DNA of 64,000 nucleotides from Guyanagaster necrorhizus (GCF_019112545.1 NW_025064885.1:1783187-1847186); one strand, 5' to 3'. Positions 49,453 through 62,012 are shown, counted from the stretch's first letter. Notes: generated by a model not told the origin, from the sequence alone. A program made the numbers and translations.

Positions 49453-50870
49453 GGAAGAGATAGACCGGACTTTAAGGGGAGTGCTCGACGTCTTCCAGCC
49501 GCCAACTTTTGCCGCGTAGAGTTACATAGTGATGTAGGTACTGCAATCGATTCGTCTTTCATAGATGATCGACTTTAGTGAGTTGACTGCCTCCTAAAAG
49601 CGATCAGCCCATTTGCCAGGAAAGGGCCAGGAAAAAAAAAAAAAAAAGACACAGTGAAGTTAAGGGGGCATCGTCCTAAGGAGCCGAGACTCGATTATTT
49701 TCGAAGGCATTGGTTCAGACCCACACATGGTTGCGAATCCCCTGTCAAACATCCACTGTATTCTAGCTGTTATCGCAAAGACTCAGCACAAAGTACATTC
49801 GTACGTACGTCACCTACTGAAGGATTCTGCTACGCGTCCTCTCACCTGTGATGGGCAGATTCCACCCTATTGAAGTGCTTGTTAGGTCTAGAAGAGTTGA
49901 AGTTTCGCAAATTTAAACTCGTATCAGTTTATTATTTGTTCATTCGGAGGACCGATGGGCTCTCCACGACAACTGTCGATCAGAATTCCAAGCCCAAGGT
50001 TTCCCAGGATGGCGGCCAGAGTTATTCTTGAAATCGGCAAGAGTCACTGGGGAAAGGATTGTTCACAGTTTCACAGCAGCATAAAGTCAAGTAAGAAAGA
50101 CGCACATCTGATGCTATCCCATTGTTCGAATAGGCTGTATTGAACATTATTGAGCATTTTCGAGGCATAATCACATCGACATCCAAACTTTACCCTCAAG
50201 GAACCTGACGTCCAAATGATGTTCTGATACATCTTTTTCCTTCAGAAAAATGCCTCAACAGAGAGACAGCATGACATGTGGAGAGATCGCGCCTGGGAAG
50301 AGACTTCAGCAAGTAACCACCAAGAATGTCCGTGCAGCTCAAGAAGAAAATTGAGAGTAATTTACGCAGGCGTAAACATTTGGGAGTATTCATTGTGAGA
50401 CAAAGTATATGTCACAGACTTTCCTCCCGCTCGGTTACCACTATAAGTGTCAACAGTGGTTTTTGCTGTAAAATATACATATGCAACGTCTGAGGAGGGC
50501 CGTTGAATCACTCTTCGACAGCTGCGAAGCTAGTTTGATCCGTGAGCTGGTTGATTCAACTTTCCGTAGTGCAACGATGACATGAGGGTACAAACGATAA
50601 ATGCAATTACGTACGTGCTTGGGAGAAATAGAAGGGGTCCTTGTGAGATTGAAGGACAATAATGATCGATGAAGGAAGTGATGGACAAGCGAACTTGAAA
50701 GAAAATAACACGATAAGTCGTAACTGAGCAATGAGTGACAAGAAAGAATCTCATGTAAACCGGAGGTATAGAAGAGGCGGGAATAGGGTATCCATACATG
50801 ATACATTAAACATCTCCACATCCCAGACGATGATCCGATAGCCCATGCAGAGTGCTAACAATTCTGTGTG
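49453..50870. other. Long non-coding interval
   Basis: About 1.4 kb. It holds a run of about 16 A near 49632-49647 and several short open frames with no protein character. I see no gene. Confidence 0.35.
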
Positions 50871-51974
50871 TCATGAATGCGTGTCCCGCTTTGAACGAGA
50901 TGCAGATCGTCCGCTCTTCCGCGTTGGTCGTGGCGTAGTTGGACTGCCCGATTTATGATCAGAAGTGCGACTGTGGGTTGTTGATCGAGAAGACAGACGA
51001 GGTCGGGTTCGAGATGGCTCCGAATGAGAAGAAGGGCGTTTACGCAAACTGTACCGCGGGGAGGCCTGGGTAGAAGAACTGGGAACATTAACAGGAGGTG
51101 TCGCTGGTGGGGAAGAAGGAATCGGCGGCGAAGATGCTTTACTCGGGAAGGGTGACACGAGGCGAGGGGCGGTGGCAAATGTTGGTGTTGGCGAGTCAGG
51201 TACAGTGACAGCGACAGGTTCAATCTCCATGTCATCTGGCTGTGAGTCAGTAAGATGCGCAAGTCCCAGTTGCGTCATAGAAATAAGATCAGGGACAGTT
51301 GCCTGTGATACTGTGTCCAGCTGAGAAGCGGGGATTGAGCTGGTATCCTTGACTCTCCAATTTAATGACCCGTTGGGCGTGACTAGAGGGGTGTCGATGT
51401 ACGGCTCCGATTCCTGTGAGTCGTTAACGGAGGCCCGTGAAGGTGGCAAGAGTAACGGTGGCAGCCTCGTAATGTCCGAGTAAGCAGCTATTCGTTGGCT
51501 GACTGGCTCTTCAATGACCGGCTCCGTGTCCACCCTCTGCAATCTTGGCCTCTTGTCAACCGAGAAAACATCCTCATCATCAACATCCTCTTGACCAAAT
51601 CGACGCAAACGCTTGGGAGATTTCAGCAGGCCCTGCTGCAGTGGCTTGCGGCGGAAGGGGGGGATTGGGGGCAGCTTGCTTTCATAGGCAAAGTCTCGTA
51701 CTTTGATGCCAAGCTTGGCGAGATCTTCAGGCTGTGGCTGCGGTGTTGGTTGCGCAAGGCGTGCTCTCTTCGGAGATGAAGGGCCTGGTTGCTGCGAGCT
51801 TGCGGTCTTTGCAACGTTATCTTGAGGATGCAATCCGTCGACCATGGCTCGGTCACTCACAATGGACTGTACTGCATCATGTCTTGTAAGATTCTCTGTC
51901 TCTTGAAAGATGCGCGCGCTTGGAGAGGTCAGGAACCGCTTCGGCTGCTGAGATGACTCGATTGCTTGGGCCAT
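50871..51974 (-). CDS. Disordered Ser/Pro-rich protein, probably nuclear
   Basis: A single exon of 367 residues from MAQAIESSQQPKRFLTSPSA. Features are Ser-Pro and Thr-Pro sites throughout, SPKRARLAQPTPQPQPEDLA, basic patches such as SPKRLRRFGQEDVDDEDVF and KRPRLQRV, and a C-terminal Ser/Arg-rich tail ending TRKSGRSASRSKRDTHS. The middle LPPIPPFRRKPLQQGLLKSP could be a short conserved motif. Basic clusters suggest nuclear localisation. I do not recognise the family; the long unbroken frame supports a real gene. An ATG at 51983 is also possible. Confidence 0.7.
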   Translation of the reverse strand: MAQAIESSQQPKRFLTSPSARIFQETENLTRHDAVQSIVSDRAMVDGLHPQDNVAKTASSQQPGPSSPKRARLAQPTPQPQPEDLAKLGIKVRDFAYESKLPPIPPFRRKPLQQGLLKSPKRLRRFGQEDVDDEDVFSVDKRPRLQRVDTEPVIEEPVSQRIAAYSDITRLPPLLLPPSRASVNDSQESEPYIDTPLVTPNGSLNWRVKDTSSIPASQLDTVSQATVPDLISMTQLGLAHLTDSQPDDMEIEPVAVTVPDSPTPTFATAPRLVSPFPSKASSPPIPSSPPATPPVNVPSSSTQASPRYSLRKRPSSHSEPSRTRPRLSSRSTTHSRTSDHKSGSPTTPRPTRKSGRSASRSKRDTHS

Positions 51975-52403
51975 GCAATACATTCACAAGGAAGCTATGG
52001 GCCCTTCAACTGGGACCGCCTTGAATGGGTAGAGGAGCTGTATTGCGCCCGACGTAGAGCCAAAAGAGAGCTCTCTGACGTTGTCTGCCACGACAAACAA
52101 GGTGGTGGTAAAAGTTTGAAACGCTTTTCAAGCTCAGCGACACGTAAATGGCCTTATCACGTGATCGTATGATTATATAACCTGCACTTTGCTAAATTTG
52201 GAGCAAGACACTTGTCGTGACCTTCCGAGTCGCGCTTTCATTCATCGTTGGATCAGACTCAAAGGAACATAAAATTGCATGAAATATTGGGCAAGTTGGC
52301 AAATTCAGCCCTGATCATTGCAGGAACTGGTATGTCGCCTATTGCATTTCTTTCACACTCTTACCTAGTATGCGTTCTAGCTCCTCTTAGGCCGTATATC
52401 GGA
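51975..52403. promoter_or_regulatory. Divergent promoter with CACGTG palindrome
   Basis: About 430 bp between opposing starts. A perfect palindrome atcacgtgat lies at 52157-52166, a possible bHLH-type factor site. The 5' leader of the phosphatase gene appears to contain an intron before 52390. Confidence 0.45.
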
Positions 52404-54155
52404 ATGTGGCGACGTGCGTGGAAGCCAGCTGCAGCTACAATTGCAATTGGGACTCCGGCGTGCTTGTATTACTACAGATCGACGCCAACTTTTTCCATTC
52501 CTATACGGGTCAAGGACGTAGACGGAAAGCCGACCATGTCGACCAAAGTCCTACCTCTTCTCTCTATGGAAGAAGTCAACAAACGTTTAAACGCCCGTGC
52601 GAATGCTGAAACGATAATACGGCATGACGGTATCGTGTGGAACTACGCAAATGCAGCATTGCCTTCGAATGATCCTATTGAAGACGCACATTCAAAACAG
52701 ATCATCCAGAGAGACGATGCTTCTGGCGACTACCTGTTTTTTACGGTTATGGATGGACACCGTGCAGGAGACACCTCCCATCTACTCTCCCTGGTTCTCA
52801 TCAAAGCGGTTTCTCTTGCCCTCTCCAAACTCATCTCTAATTCCCCTTCAACGTTCCTCACTGAATCCACTGTCGGCCGTGTCAAGTCAATGGTTGGGTT
52901 CTGGTCAGCTCCAGACGCTGATCCTCATCGTGTTTCGGTCGCTATACAAGATGCATTCACTGACCTAGATCGTGAACTCATCACCGCTCCCCTCCGTGTT
53001 CTTGCTGGCAATATAGATGGGTCGAAGGTTATACCAGACCTCAGTAAACACCCTCTTGCATTGAAGACCATGCTTCCGGCCATCTCAGGTATGGGTGTCC
53101 GTTCTGTTGGACATGAGCAGAGTTCTCATTCGTTATCTAGGCAGCTGCGCTCTGATGGCCATATTCGATACAGCTCACAAGGACCTATATGTCGCTTGTA
53201 CGGGAGATAGTCGTGCCGTTGCCGGTGTTTGGGAACCAACACCTGACGGAAAAGGTCATTGGCGTGTCGATGTTCTTAGCGAGGATCAGACAGGCAGAAA
53301 CCCCAATGAGTTGAAGAGGTGAGCTTCTTTTTTTTTTTTTCCATGCTTGGGCATAATAGCAAGTTGATCTTCATCGTAGAATGCAGGCAGAACATCCTAA
53401 AGATGAAGCAGACACGGTGATACGAAACGGACGGGTACTCGGAGGCCTAGAGCCTACGCGAGCTTTTGGTGACGCGCGCTATAAATGGACACGCGAAGTG
53501 CACGATGCGTAAGGCATGCCATCATTGTCTTTGGTCTCGCTCTCACTCCCATCTAGTCTCAACCGTTCATTCATGGTCGGCAACGACATGACTCTACGGA
53601 CTCAGCCTCAGACTTTGAAAACGCCACCTTATGTTACCGCGCGACCGGAAGTCACCCACCGCAAGTTGTCTTTCGACAAGTCGTCGCCAGGAGCCATTCG
53701 GTTTCTAGTCCTGGCTACTGACGGCTTGTGGGACGAAATAACGTCAGTCTCTATTCTATTTCGCTGTATGCTGAACTAATTCGCATTCATTGAGCAGTTC
53801 TGAAGAAGTCGTGAGCCTTGTTGGCGGCCACTTGGCAGGTGTTAGAGGTGTCATTCCTAAAGCCGAACTACCATCTCTTGTGCCAACGTTCGTCAAAACC
53901 GGTAGTGTAGAGGGTAAGGATCATCGTCGCAAGCGAAACAGAGGTTCATGGGCATTTTGTGATGACAATGTTGGTACACATCTTATTCGAAATGCACTTG
54001 GGGGCGGTGATGAGGAGTCACTGCGACAACTGGTGAGCATTCCGGCGCCATATTCTCGGAGGCATCGAGACGACATTACGGTCACGGTTGTGTGGTGGGA
54101 AGAAGGACGTGAAGAGGATGCACAAGTCACAACACCTACAAAAGCCAAGTTATAG
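52404..54155 (+). CDS. PP2C-type phosphatase, mitochondrial (pyruvate dehydrogenase phosphatase/Ptc5-like)
   Basis: Starts MWRRAWKPAAATIAIGTPAC followed by LYYYRSTPTF, an Arg-rich amphipathic or membrane-anchored leader of mitochondrial type. PP2C motifs: DYLFFTVMDGHRAGDTSHLL (metal-binding DGH, with an unusual Arg-Ala in place of the common Gly-Gly), DLYVACTGDSRAVAGVW, VLGGLEPTRAFGDARYKW, RFLVLATDGLWDEI, WAFCDDNVGTHLIRNALGGG and RRHRDDITVTVVWW. The order and spacing match Ptc5 and pyruvate dehydrogenase phosphatase. Introns between these blocks join in phase. Dephosphorylation of pyruvate dehydrogenase in the matrix or intermembrane space is the likely role. Confidence 0.88.
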
Positions 54156-54555
54156 ATTTTGTATGTGCAATATTAATAAGGCTGAGTTCCCCCAAGGGAG
54201 GGCTTATTGACGACCCAAGATCGAGGAACCGCAGGGAAATAGATCCCTTTAAATGGCACTCTAAATTTGACATCGTAACGACGGGAGAGCATACGAGAAT
54301 TGTGGACGGCAGGAGCTAAATGTTCTATACCAGTATATACGGTGGCTACGGGCGGCCAGAACGGAGGTGCGTGGCTGTGTCCGGAGGGCATCAACGCACT
54401 TACAGACCACGTGGAATTATTTGCGCTTGCTGGTGCGTTTTCAACTAATCTTCCCCTGATCCCCCCAAATCACGCTGCCTTCGTTTTTTTCCCCTGCATG
54501 CTTCTTTCGCTTTACTCTGCCTAGACACTATCTTTCTAGATTCACAACGACTACC
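54156..54555. other. Intergenic region upstream of the ubiquitin hydrolase
   Basis: About 400 bp with no coding frame of note. It ends in a pyrimidine-rich stretch typical of fungal promoters. Confidence 0.4.
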
Positions 54556-56878
54556 ATGCTGGCATCTCCTTTGTATCCGGCACCTTCCCCTACTTTTTCT
54601 CCTTCCCATTCGAATGCAGACGACCAGCTCTCATGTAGACCTTCAAGGGACTTAGAGGCTTTCAATAGTCTTCTTCCCCCACCAGTAGAATTTATCGAAG
54701 GATCTTCTTCGGGGACCCTGGCTGTAGTGGAGGGCAAATATGACCCTATAAATGCCACGCCTACTCGAAAGGCATCCCCAATGAAAGAGGTGCGTGGATT
54801 GCCTGTTTTCTGTCACTATCATTTGATACCAAGTCCAGCAAACCTTGCTTTCTCAACCATCTCCTGTCCTCTCCCCGAAAGTCACTAAACGATCAGTCAG
54901 TAAAATTGACGCCGACGCACAGTCCCTGTACAGGGGCGAAGTCGACACAACTTGGCCCTCCAAATTCAATATCGGGTCTGGCTTATTCAACAGCGGCAAT
55001 ACATGCTTTCTGAACAGCGTTCTGCAATGTCTTATCCACACCCCGCCACTCCTTGGTGTTCTTTACGGTCACAATGAAGTCTGTGAGTACCAACCATTCT
55101 TTTACAGTGACGAAAGGTAGATATCCGTGCTGCGCCCAGTGAGGAGTCCAATGACGTGTCCATCTTGAGTATATCTTGATGCGCTACTGTCTTTGGTCCA
55201 TCAGTAGCGCGCGTATCTGGTTTTCGCCGCAGAAGATCAGCGGAGCAGTGATTAATATCTCGTAAAGGTCGTGTCAAGAATGTCTTTTGCATGGCTTGCA
55301 ACCTGCGGTCGGTTTGTTTTCAGGCGTATTCCAACAAGTCTGCCTTTTCGCCAGGGCTAATAAGCACCAAGCTACATTGTAGGTCCTGTCTTCTCCCGCT
55401 CTTCGCCATCTAATGAATGTCAGTTATCGCCAAGCACTTGAAGCGAGGTCGACAAGAAGATTCCCATGAATTTCTTCGATATGCCATAGATGCCTTGCAA
55501 AAGTCATGTCTATTCGGCTATTCACCGTAAGTGCACTTTTAGGCTACGCCACAACAATTTTGCCATGTTTGGATCTTTACAGAAAACTCGATCCCAAGGT
55601 TGCAGAGACGAGTTGGGTGCATAAAATATTCGGCGGTAAACTGCGATCCCGAGTGACGTGCCAGTCATGCGGTCACAATAGCGACACGTACGACAGCAAT
55701 CTCGATGTAAGCCTCGATATACACAGAATGAGCTCGGTCAAAGACGCTCTACATGAATTCGTTGCCCCGGACTATCTCAAGGGCGGTGACAAGTACAAGT
55801 GCGAAAGGTGCGTCAAAATTTCTCTTCCTGTGCTCCAATCATTAAACCAATTGACAGGTGCAAGAGATATGTGAACGCAGAAAAACGCTTTTCAATACAC
55901 AAAGCGCCTCTCGTTTGCACTATCCACCTCAAGCGCTTTTCACCCTTGGGGAACAAAATCGGTCACCAGGTAAATTACGACGAGCGCCTCTCGCTTGCCC
56001 CTTATATGAGCGAAGGGGAATTCGGACCTCTCTACAGCCTATATGGTGTCATTTGTCATGCTGGTGGTGGGCCAAACTCCGGACACTACTATGCCTTCGT
56101 GAAAAGCAGGTCGGGCGACTGGTACGAGATGAACGATGAGTCAGTGACCCGTGTTCATCAGACACCTGTGCGGAAGAATGCGTACATTCTTTTCTATATA
56201 CGGACCAAAGGTGACAGGCTGCAGGCGGCTCTTAGTCATAATGATAAAGCACAGCCGATGGCCAATGGCGTACATCCTTTAAAGGGAATCACTATGGGTA
56301 TGAAGAGGCGACGGGTTAAAGAGGACGATGACGAGGATACGGGCGTCAAGATGTCTAAACCATTTATCGGGCCGCTCTTACCGATAGAATCCGACGCAGC
56401 TAACGGTCCTTCGGATGCCAAACGCCAGAAGTTGAGCCCTACCAACGATCCACAAGCGGATGCTATGAAGAAGAAGATTGAGTCGGCGCAGAAAACGTTG
56501 TCGAGTTTGGCGCAGTACTCGTCTAGCGACGATAGCGAGGAAGAGCAGAAGCAGAAGGAGAAGGAGAAGGAGAAGGAGAAGGAGAAGAGAGATGGCAAAG
56601 AGAAAGATAAACCTGGATCTCAAGAAACCTCAGGGTCTGCTCCTCCACCCGAAGCATCTCCTCTACCAATGACTCCGTCAGCCCAGTCTCGAACAACATT
56701 TTCATCACCCATACCTCCCAACCGATTTTACAGCACTTCAAATAACAAACACAAAAGGCATGGTTCAAATTCGGCGAACTCGAGGGACCGTTGGCAGCAG
56801 TCCAAGCAGTACGCTTTTAACCCGTACAACAGATTTTTGTCGGGGAAGAAGAATAAAGGAAAACCTCGACCATTATGA
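54556..56878 (+). CDS. Ubiquitin carboxyl-terminal hydrolase (USP36/42 type)
   Basis: Starts MLASPLYPAPSPTFSPSHSN. The catalytic domain begins at GLFNSGNTCFLNSVLQCLIH with the active Cys; further marks are RQEDSHEFLRYAIDALQKS, FGGKLRSRVTCQSCGHNSDT with KYKCERCKRYVNAEKRF (paired Cys of the zinc finger), APLVCTIHLKRFSPLGNKI, and the His box HAGGGPNSGHYYAFVKSRSG with WYEMNDESV. The C-terminal third is basic and disordered, with a Lys-Glu repeat near 56556-56587. The type resembles nucleolar deubiquitinases USP36/Ubp10. Catalytic Cys and His are intact and several small introns are in phase. Confidence 0.9.
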
Positions 56879-57153
56879 CGGACCGTAGTTTTGTTTAATA
56901 ACATTATTTTAACATATCAGGTTGCACAATGCGATCTGCCTCTGCTACAGGACATCTAAGATCAACGTCGATGCCTTCTGGCCATAACTAGGTGTTCCTT
57001 TATTTTTTTTTTACCACCCAGCGTAATGCGCTCAAAAACCGCTTCACATCCGAATTTGGGAGTTGATCGTCGGCTCCGGCTTTGACAAGTAGAATCTCAT
57101 TTACGGCTTATTAATTTAGTAAAGATTGTTACCGTGAAAGAATAATTAGAAAT

Positions 57154-58265
57154 ATGACAGACTCATCGCAAGATAGATTAACAATTCGAGGATCCCTGGT
57201 GTACGACTCTGATCTGGATATCGAGGAGCAGTGCACCCGAGAAAGGACTATCGGTCCAAAAAAATGGAAGGCAAGCAAATACCATACTCTGTAACATAAG
57301 CTTCTCCTCTAATATTACCACGTCATGCACGTTCCAAAGTATCGATCTAATATTGCAGGATTGAGTATACAACAGACCGAACAGGATGTCGGGAAAGCAG
57401 ACAGATTCTTCCAGAAAGGTCTGTTTAGTGCCTGCCTTATTTAACCTCAAGATCACGTCTGTTGCAATACATGGTCCCCAGGTTCGCTCTTGGCATCTAA
57501 TCTAAGACACAAAAATCCCGCGCAATAAAATGTGGAGGCAGATCCTTCGACACTGATGAACTAGGTACCAAACTTATCACGTTTATGGGTGGTCGCAGGT
57601 TTGTCTGTGATTCTGGTTCGGAAAAGGAGGACTCTGACGTCACAAGAGCCTTGGACTGGCAGAGGATTGGGCGCCGAGTCTGGCGAAGAGCCGCAGAGTA
57701 CCTGCTCCAAGGTTTCATGTAAGTTCGACTTTGTGCCTATGAACTCTCAAGTTGCTGAATGACTATCCGAATGTTTCAAAGGCTCAGGCCGCTCTCTATA
57801 GAGGTGAAAAAGCGTTTAGTCAGACGAGCAAGGTTGGAGAAGAATAAGGACCTGCGTCGGCCACAAGAAGACATTATAGGCTCTGACAATGAAACTGCCA
57901 AGGACGTGATTCTGGTGAGCAATATCCCGCTTCTTGGGCCTTAACATTTCCCCTAGCCGATGATGTTGCCTATCAGCATTATTAGAGAGAATTGGCCGGA
58001 TAAATCTATTCCACCTTGTCATAAATCCCGAAGATTTTGCTCTGTCTGTCGAAAATATCTTCCACCTCTCATTCCTGATTCGTGAAGGGAAAGCTGGTTT
58101 AGAGTTTGAAAACGGCGAACCAATGATGTGTAAAATCGCCTCATTCTTACTCTTGCCTGGATTATAAGGCGCTCAGATCCTTGTTCTGAGGAACATGCTC
58201 CAGGAAGCGATGAAGACGCTCCAAGACGGTCAAGCCAACTAATCATGGAATTTGACCACGCAACG
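57154..58265 (+). pseudogene. Decayed copy of NSE4 (Smc5/6 complex kleisin)
   Basis: Pieces of NSE4 occur in order on the plus strand: MTDSSQDRLTIRG then VYDSDLDIEEQ; LSIQQTEQDVGKADRFFQ; KSRAIKCGGRSFDTDELGTK with LITFMGGRR; ALDWQRIGRRVWRRA; LRPLSIEVKKRLVRRARL with GSDNETAKDVIL; ERIGRINLFHLVINPEDFAL with FHLSFLIREGKAGLEF; and SSQLIMEFDHATWK. Several joins do not work: exon 1 to exon 2, a one-base shift in a five-A run near 57514, and a phase break near 57915-57985. NSE4 is essential in yeasts, so a working copy probably lies elsewhere. A badly read splice pattern is the alternative. Confidence 0.55.
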
Positions 58266-58799
58266 TGGAAAGTGAGATGGTCAATGTTGGGTGTAGGAAG
58301 TACCGCAGACTTATCTAATACATCTCATACCAGCGTGGGATGGAACGTTAAATGACTCGGGTTTTCATATAATAGCGGTCCAAGTTTCATGAAATGATAT
58401 ACTGATATATCATGCTATTACTGCTACTTTACACTCCCCTTTTCACCTTAGATGGTCTATTCTACCTTTAGCGCTTTGCTCGTGCTTAGAAGGAGACAGC
58501 TCTCCTCGTACTGACGGTAAGCAAAATCAAGCAATACCCTACCTCATCACATGAGCAGGCAAATATTGCATAATTAAGAATATAAAATGGTCCGACGAAG
58601 GGTATCCATTATTGACAGGAGAACAAGGTACGAATTAATGTGACGAAAACGTGAAAATATTCGTTAACAACGTTGAAAACCATAAGCATCATGGTAGTAT
58701 ACCAGAAATGAGAAAATGGCGTTATGAACTAGATTATAGCTACAAAATATAATGTTCATGAAGGAAAGGTCTGTTCCTGCAAAAAAGCTCGTTCAAAAT
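58266..58799. other. Intergenic region, nothing identified
   Basis: About 530 AT-rich bases between the NSE4 relic and the zinc-finger gene. No feature supported. Confidence 0.35.
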
Positions 58800-60031
58800 T
58801 CATGAGTAAAAGTTCATCCAATCTTGTGGCTGAGGAGGCGGCTTAGGTGCCACATCCCAGGTGCCAACGTTGAAGATAAGAGGGGCGTCCTGCGCATTGA
58901 AAACTTGATACAAGCCATAGTCCGCCTCACCAGTAGGAACAGCGGCGGGATAGGACATTTTACAACGATGATCGAGTCCTACGCTAGGCATCGGAGGAGT
59001 CCGATACCCGTCTATAGACGGGCCGGGAGAGGGACACGGAGAAAATGAAAGGGAAGGCGTCTGAGACGAAGATCGTGAAGGAGTCAAGCCGTATACCATC
59101 TGGGGGTTAAGGGAAAGAGAATGGTGACTTGAAATGTCGTAAGTGGGAACGGTGAGATAGTTCGAATAGGTTTGCAGAGGACTGTAGGAAGGCATCATGG
59201 GCTGGGCCGTGTCTGACAATCAGACAGTGAGCGTCTGTAAGACCGTGAGAAAGACGAAAGATCTTACATTCCGACAAGGACACTTCGGGAAGACGTATAA
59301 GAGGTGCGGTTTCGTCGGACGTCACAGATGAAGAAGGCGAGGAAGGCGAGATTGAGTTTGCACGAAGACCACGCCTTCCCCGTCCACGATGGGCCAAGTG
59401 GATGCTGTCCTCTAACAGATCGGCGTGAGCCTCCGCCTCCTCTCGTGACAGCTGATGCTTCTTCCGCAAGTGCTGGATGAACATACCGCGGCGCTTGATG
59501 CTGGAGAGATCGAAGAAATATAAGCGTGAGTACCCGTAAGTGTCATACCCATAAAAAACTTACCTAGTACGACATCTAGATCCTGGGCAACGGTAAGGAT
59601 TCATGGTCTCGTGAATCTCTTTGATGTGACGGGAACAAGAAGATGGATCTCCAAAGGCTTTCCCACAACCGTACGTGCATGAGTGCGGCTTGTCTCCCGT
59701 ACTATGGTACAATAATAAGATACTAGTTTTTTCTTGACCCGGAAAAAATGCTTACTGAACATTTTGATGCGTCTTGAGACCAGACGCCTGGGAAAATCCT
59801 CTACCGCAGGTAGAGCAAACATGAGGCCTGAAAGAGAGATCCCTCAGTCAGAAAAACAAGAGCCAGTCTCGACGACTGACCTGTCTTGTGTATGGATTAA
59901 AGTATGTCGAGTAAGATCTCCTCTGCGTGAGAAGGATTTACTGCAGCCTTCATAATGGCATTTGTAGATTCGAACCTGCACGAAGAGGGTAAGACGAACA
60001 CCTATACGTTTAAGGGACTCACCCCGCGCAT
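58800..60031 (-). CDS. C2H2 zinc-finger transcription factor
   Basis: From ATG 60031 (MRGVRIYKCHYEGC) short exons encode successive C2H2 fingers: YKCHYEGCSKSFSRRGDLTR with HTLIH; PHVCSTCGRGFSQASGLKTH; PHSCTYGCGKAFGDPSSCSR with HIKEIH; and a fourth, looser one, YRCPGSRCRTSIKRRG with FIQHLRKKHQ. The rest is Ser/Pro-rich with aromatic residues, ending QPQDWMNFYS. The architecture is that of a sequence-specific DNA-binding regulator in the nucleus. The start is uncertain: an upstream in-frame exon at about 60030-60110 is possible. Confidence 0.78.
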
Positions 60032-60540
60032 GATAACGGTAAAAAGACGGTTTATAATTATAAGGTCCTGTGTGGTATCTGGAGGTATCTGCCGCTGACC
60101 AGCAACGCTGAAAGTATTAGGGAACGTAAGGGTATGTGGATAAGGGAAGAAAGAAAGGAATAGGCGATTTACTTTTCTGACGTCTTTAAAACATTGCAAA
60201 TCCTCATATCATAGCCGGAAGAGAAAGATCATTTGGCAGATCGCGCTTATTGTTCAAGGGCCGAACAAAGTATTCCATGCTCAAAAGTGGAAGAGGAACC
60301 TCGGCAAGGGCGGAGAAGATATAAAAGGACGCTTCCTACAAAGGAAGACAATGGACGACGAATTTCAAAAACGCCTTTCTGTCATTTGTCTGAATATACG
60401 ATGTCTCACCTCGGCTCATAAAGGAAGCCTAATACTACTTTGTGCACACGTGTATATCGAGCGCAGCGTTAGCGACCGGCGGTGCGAAAGGCGTTCCTGG
60501 ACAGTCTCCGGCTATGACAATAACACAATTAAATCGATCG
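60032..60540. other. Region between zinc-finger and F-box genes
   Basis: About 500 bp. It may include 5' untranslated exons of the zinc-finger gene (minus strand, to about 60200). No separate gene seen. Confidence 0.35.
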
Positions 60541-62012
60541 CTAGATACCCAGACCAGGCCCGTTGATCTTCTTGGTAATACGCTCCTCCATCCAAGGAGC
60601 TATTGCGTTGAGGTCATTCCATGTAAATGACACGTATTGCTGACGTCCTGGACCCAGCACAAGGTCTAAGTCTTGCAATGGCGACCAGTCGCCGGATCGT
60701 TCGTATGTTTTAGGTCCGACGATTTGAGCGACTACCCTGTGAAAAATAAGCCTCGTGCTAATGGACACATAGAAGTAATTTGATACGTACATCAAGCCGC
60801 CTACCCAACAAAGACCCTCCTCTTCTTCTTCACCGGAGCCCAGCCAACGCTTGTCGCTGCCCCCGGGTGTAAACCACGGGTAATCGAAATGGGAGACTGC
60901 CGGAAGAGGATGGGTCAAACGAGTGTAGCTGTCGTATGCGACCTGATATGTAAGTTCTGGGAACAGAATGAAATGCTTTAACAGTGGTAAGATACCACTC
61001 ACGATTATCTGACAGTTCATCGCCCATGGGATAGACGCCATGGTCCGTGACATGATGATTCGTCCTATGTATCCTTGGGTTGATATCAGTCTCATCCGCT
61101 TCAATCCCTGGAGGATGCAAAAATATGTGGGCATTCGGATTGACCATCAGTGTACTCCGGGGTCGATTCAAAGTTCCGAAAGCCAGTATACGAACGTCCG
61201 CAAGTGTCACCACGAGCTACTCAGATTGTCATCACAGACGCCGGGGAAAAAGGAAAAGAGCGTACTCTGATCCGGGTCTCTAGATGCGCAAGGTTGCTTT
61301 GTAGCCTGTGAGAATGAATAAGACAGTCAACTACGGAAACAAGCTTATGCACTTACTTCATATCATTGAAGATAGCTACCGGGTTGAATGCCCTCGAGGA
61401 AGCCTCTAATTCGTTCGCAGATCCGTTCCGATTGAGCACAATATACCTGAAACGCTAATTTAGACGTGCAGGAGGTACCGCACCCAAATAGAGCTAACCT
61501 AGTCCAAGATTCATCCGCGGTGCAAGATGTCTGACTGCGATGCCAGACTCTGTGCAATAGCCTTGTCCAAATATTGGAACCTATTCGATATCGGCAGAAG
61601 GATGCTATGCAACAAACTTTATAAAAGTTTCTCTCCACGATGCATCGTCCCTCTTCCACTTTTTCCAGCCAGGGAGGAACCGACGATTAAAGCATTCCTC
61701 CCAATCAGCCGCCTTTAGATTGGGTAGCGTAGCGTCGTATAGAATGAATGAGGGACGGGCCAAGCTGAGGATTTCAATCCAGTTTTGCCTTGGGACGGTC
61801 TGTCGAACGCTAAGATGACTAAGACAGTCTTCGTAAGTCGCGGAACGAAGATTGCGCAGAATGGGCCGCCTCCATGGGTTCAATGACGAATCTGACGTGA
61901 TGGCAAGCATTCTGCGGGATAGATAAGATGTTTTTATCAAAGATTCCAAGTCCAGCTCTCCGAGAATTTCTGCTATTAGCTCGACGGGAAGGGACTCGAA
62001 TGTAACGGTCAT
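60541..62012 (-). CDS. F-box protein
   Basis: Starts MTVTFESLPVELIAEILGEL followed by DLESLIKTSYLSRRM, an F-box at the extreme N-terminus. Several exons follow: WIEILSLARPSFILYDATLP, then WEECFNRRFLPGWKKWKRDD, VPIFGQGYCTESGIAVRHLA, YIVLNRNGSANELEASSRAF, LADVRILAFGTLNRPRSTLM with NAHIFLHPPG, and a C-terminal exon ending TKKINGPGLGI at 60541. F-box proteins recruit substrates to SCF ubiquitin ligases. The downstream part has no repeat type that I can name. The start at 62012 is the first ATG of the F-box; the exon order is clear but some borders are approximate. Confidence 0.72.

Noticed and set aside
49632..49647. Run of about 16 A as a poly-A scar of a retroposed gene
   Set aside because: No coding remnant lies upstream and no target-site duplication was found; a simple homopolymer is the plainer reading.
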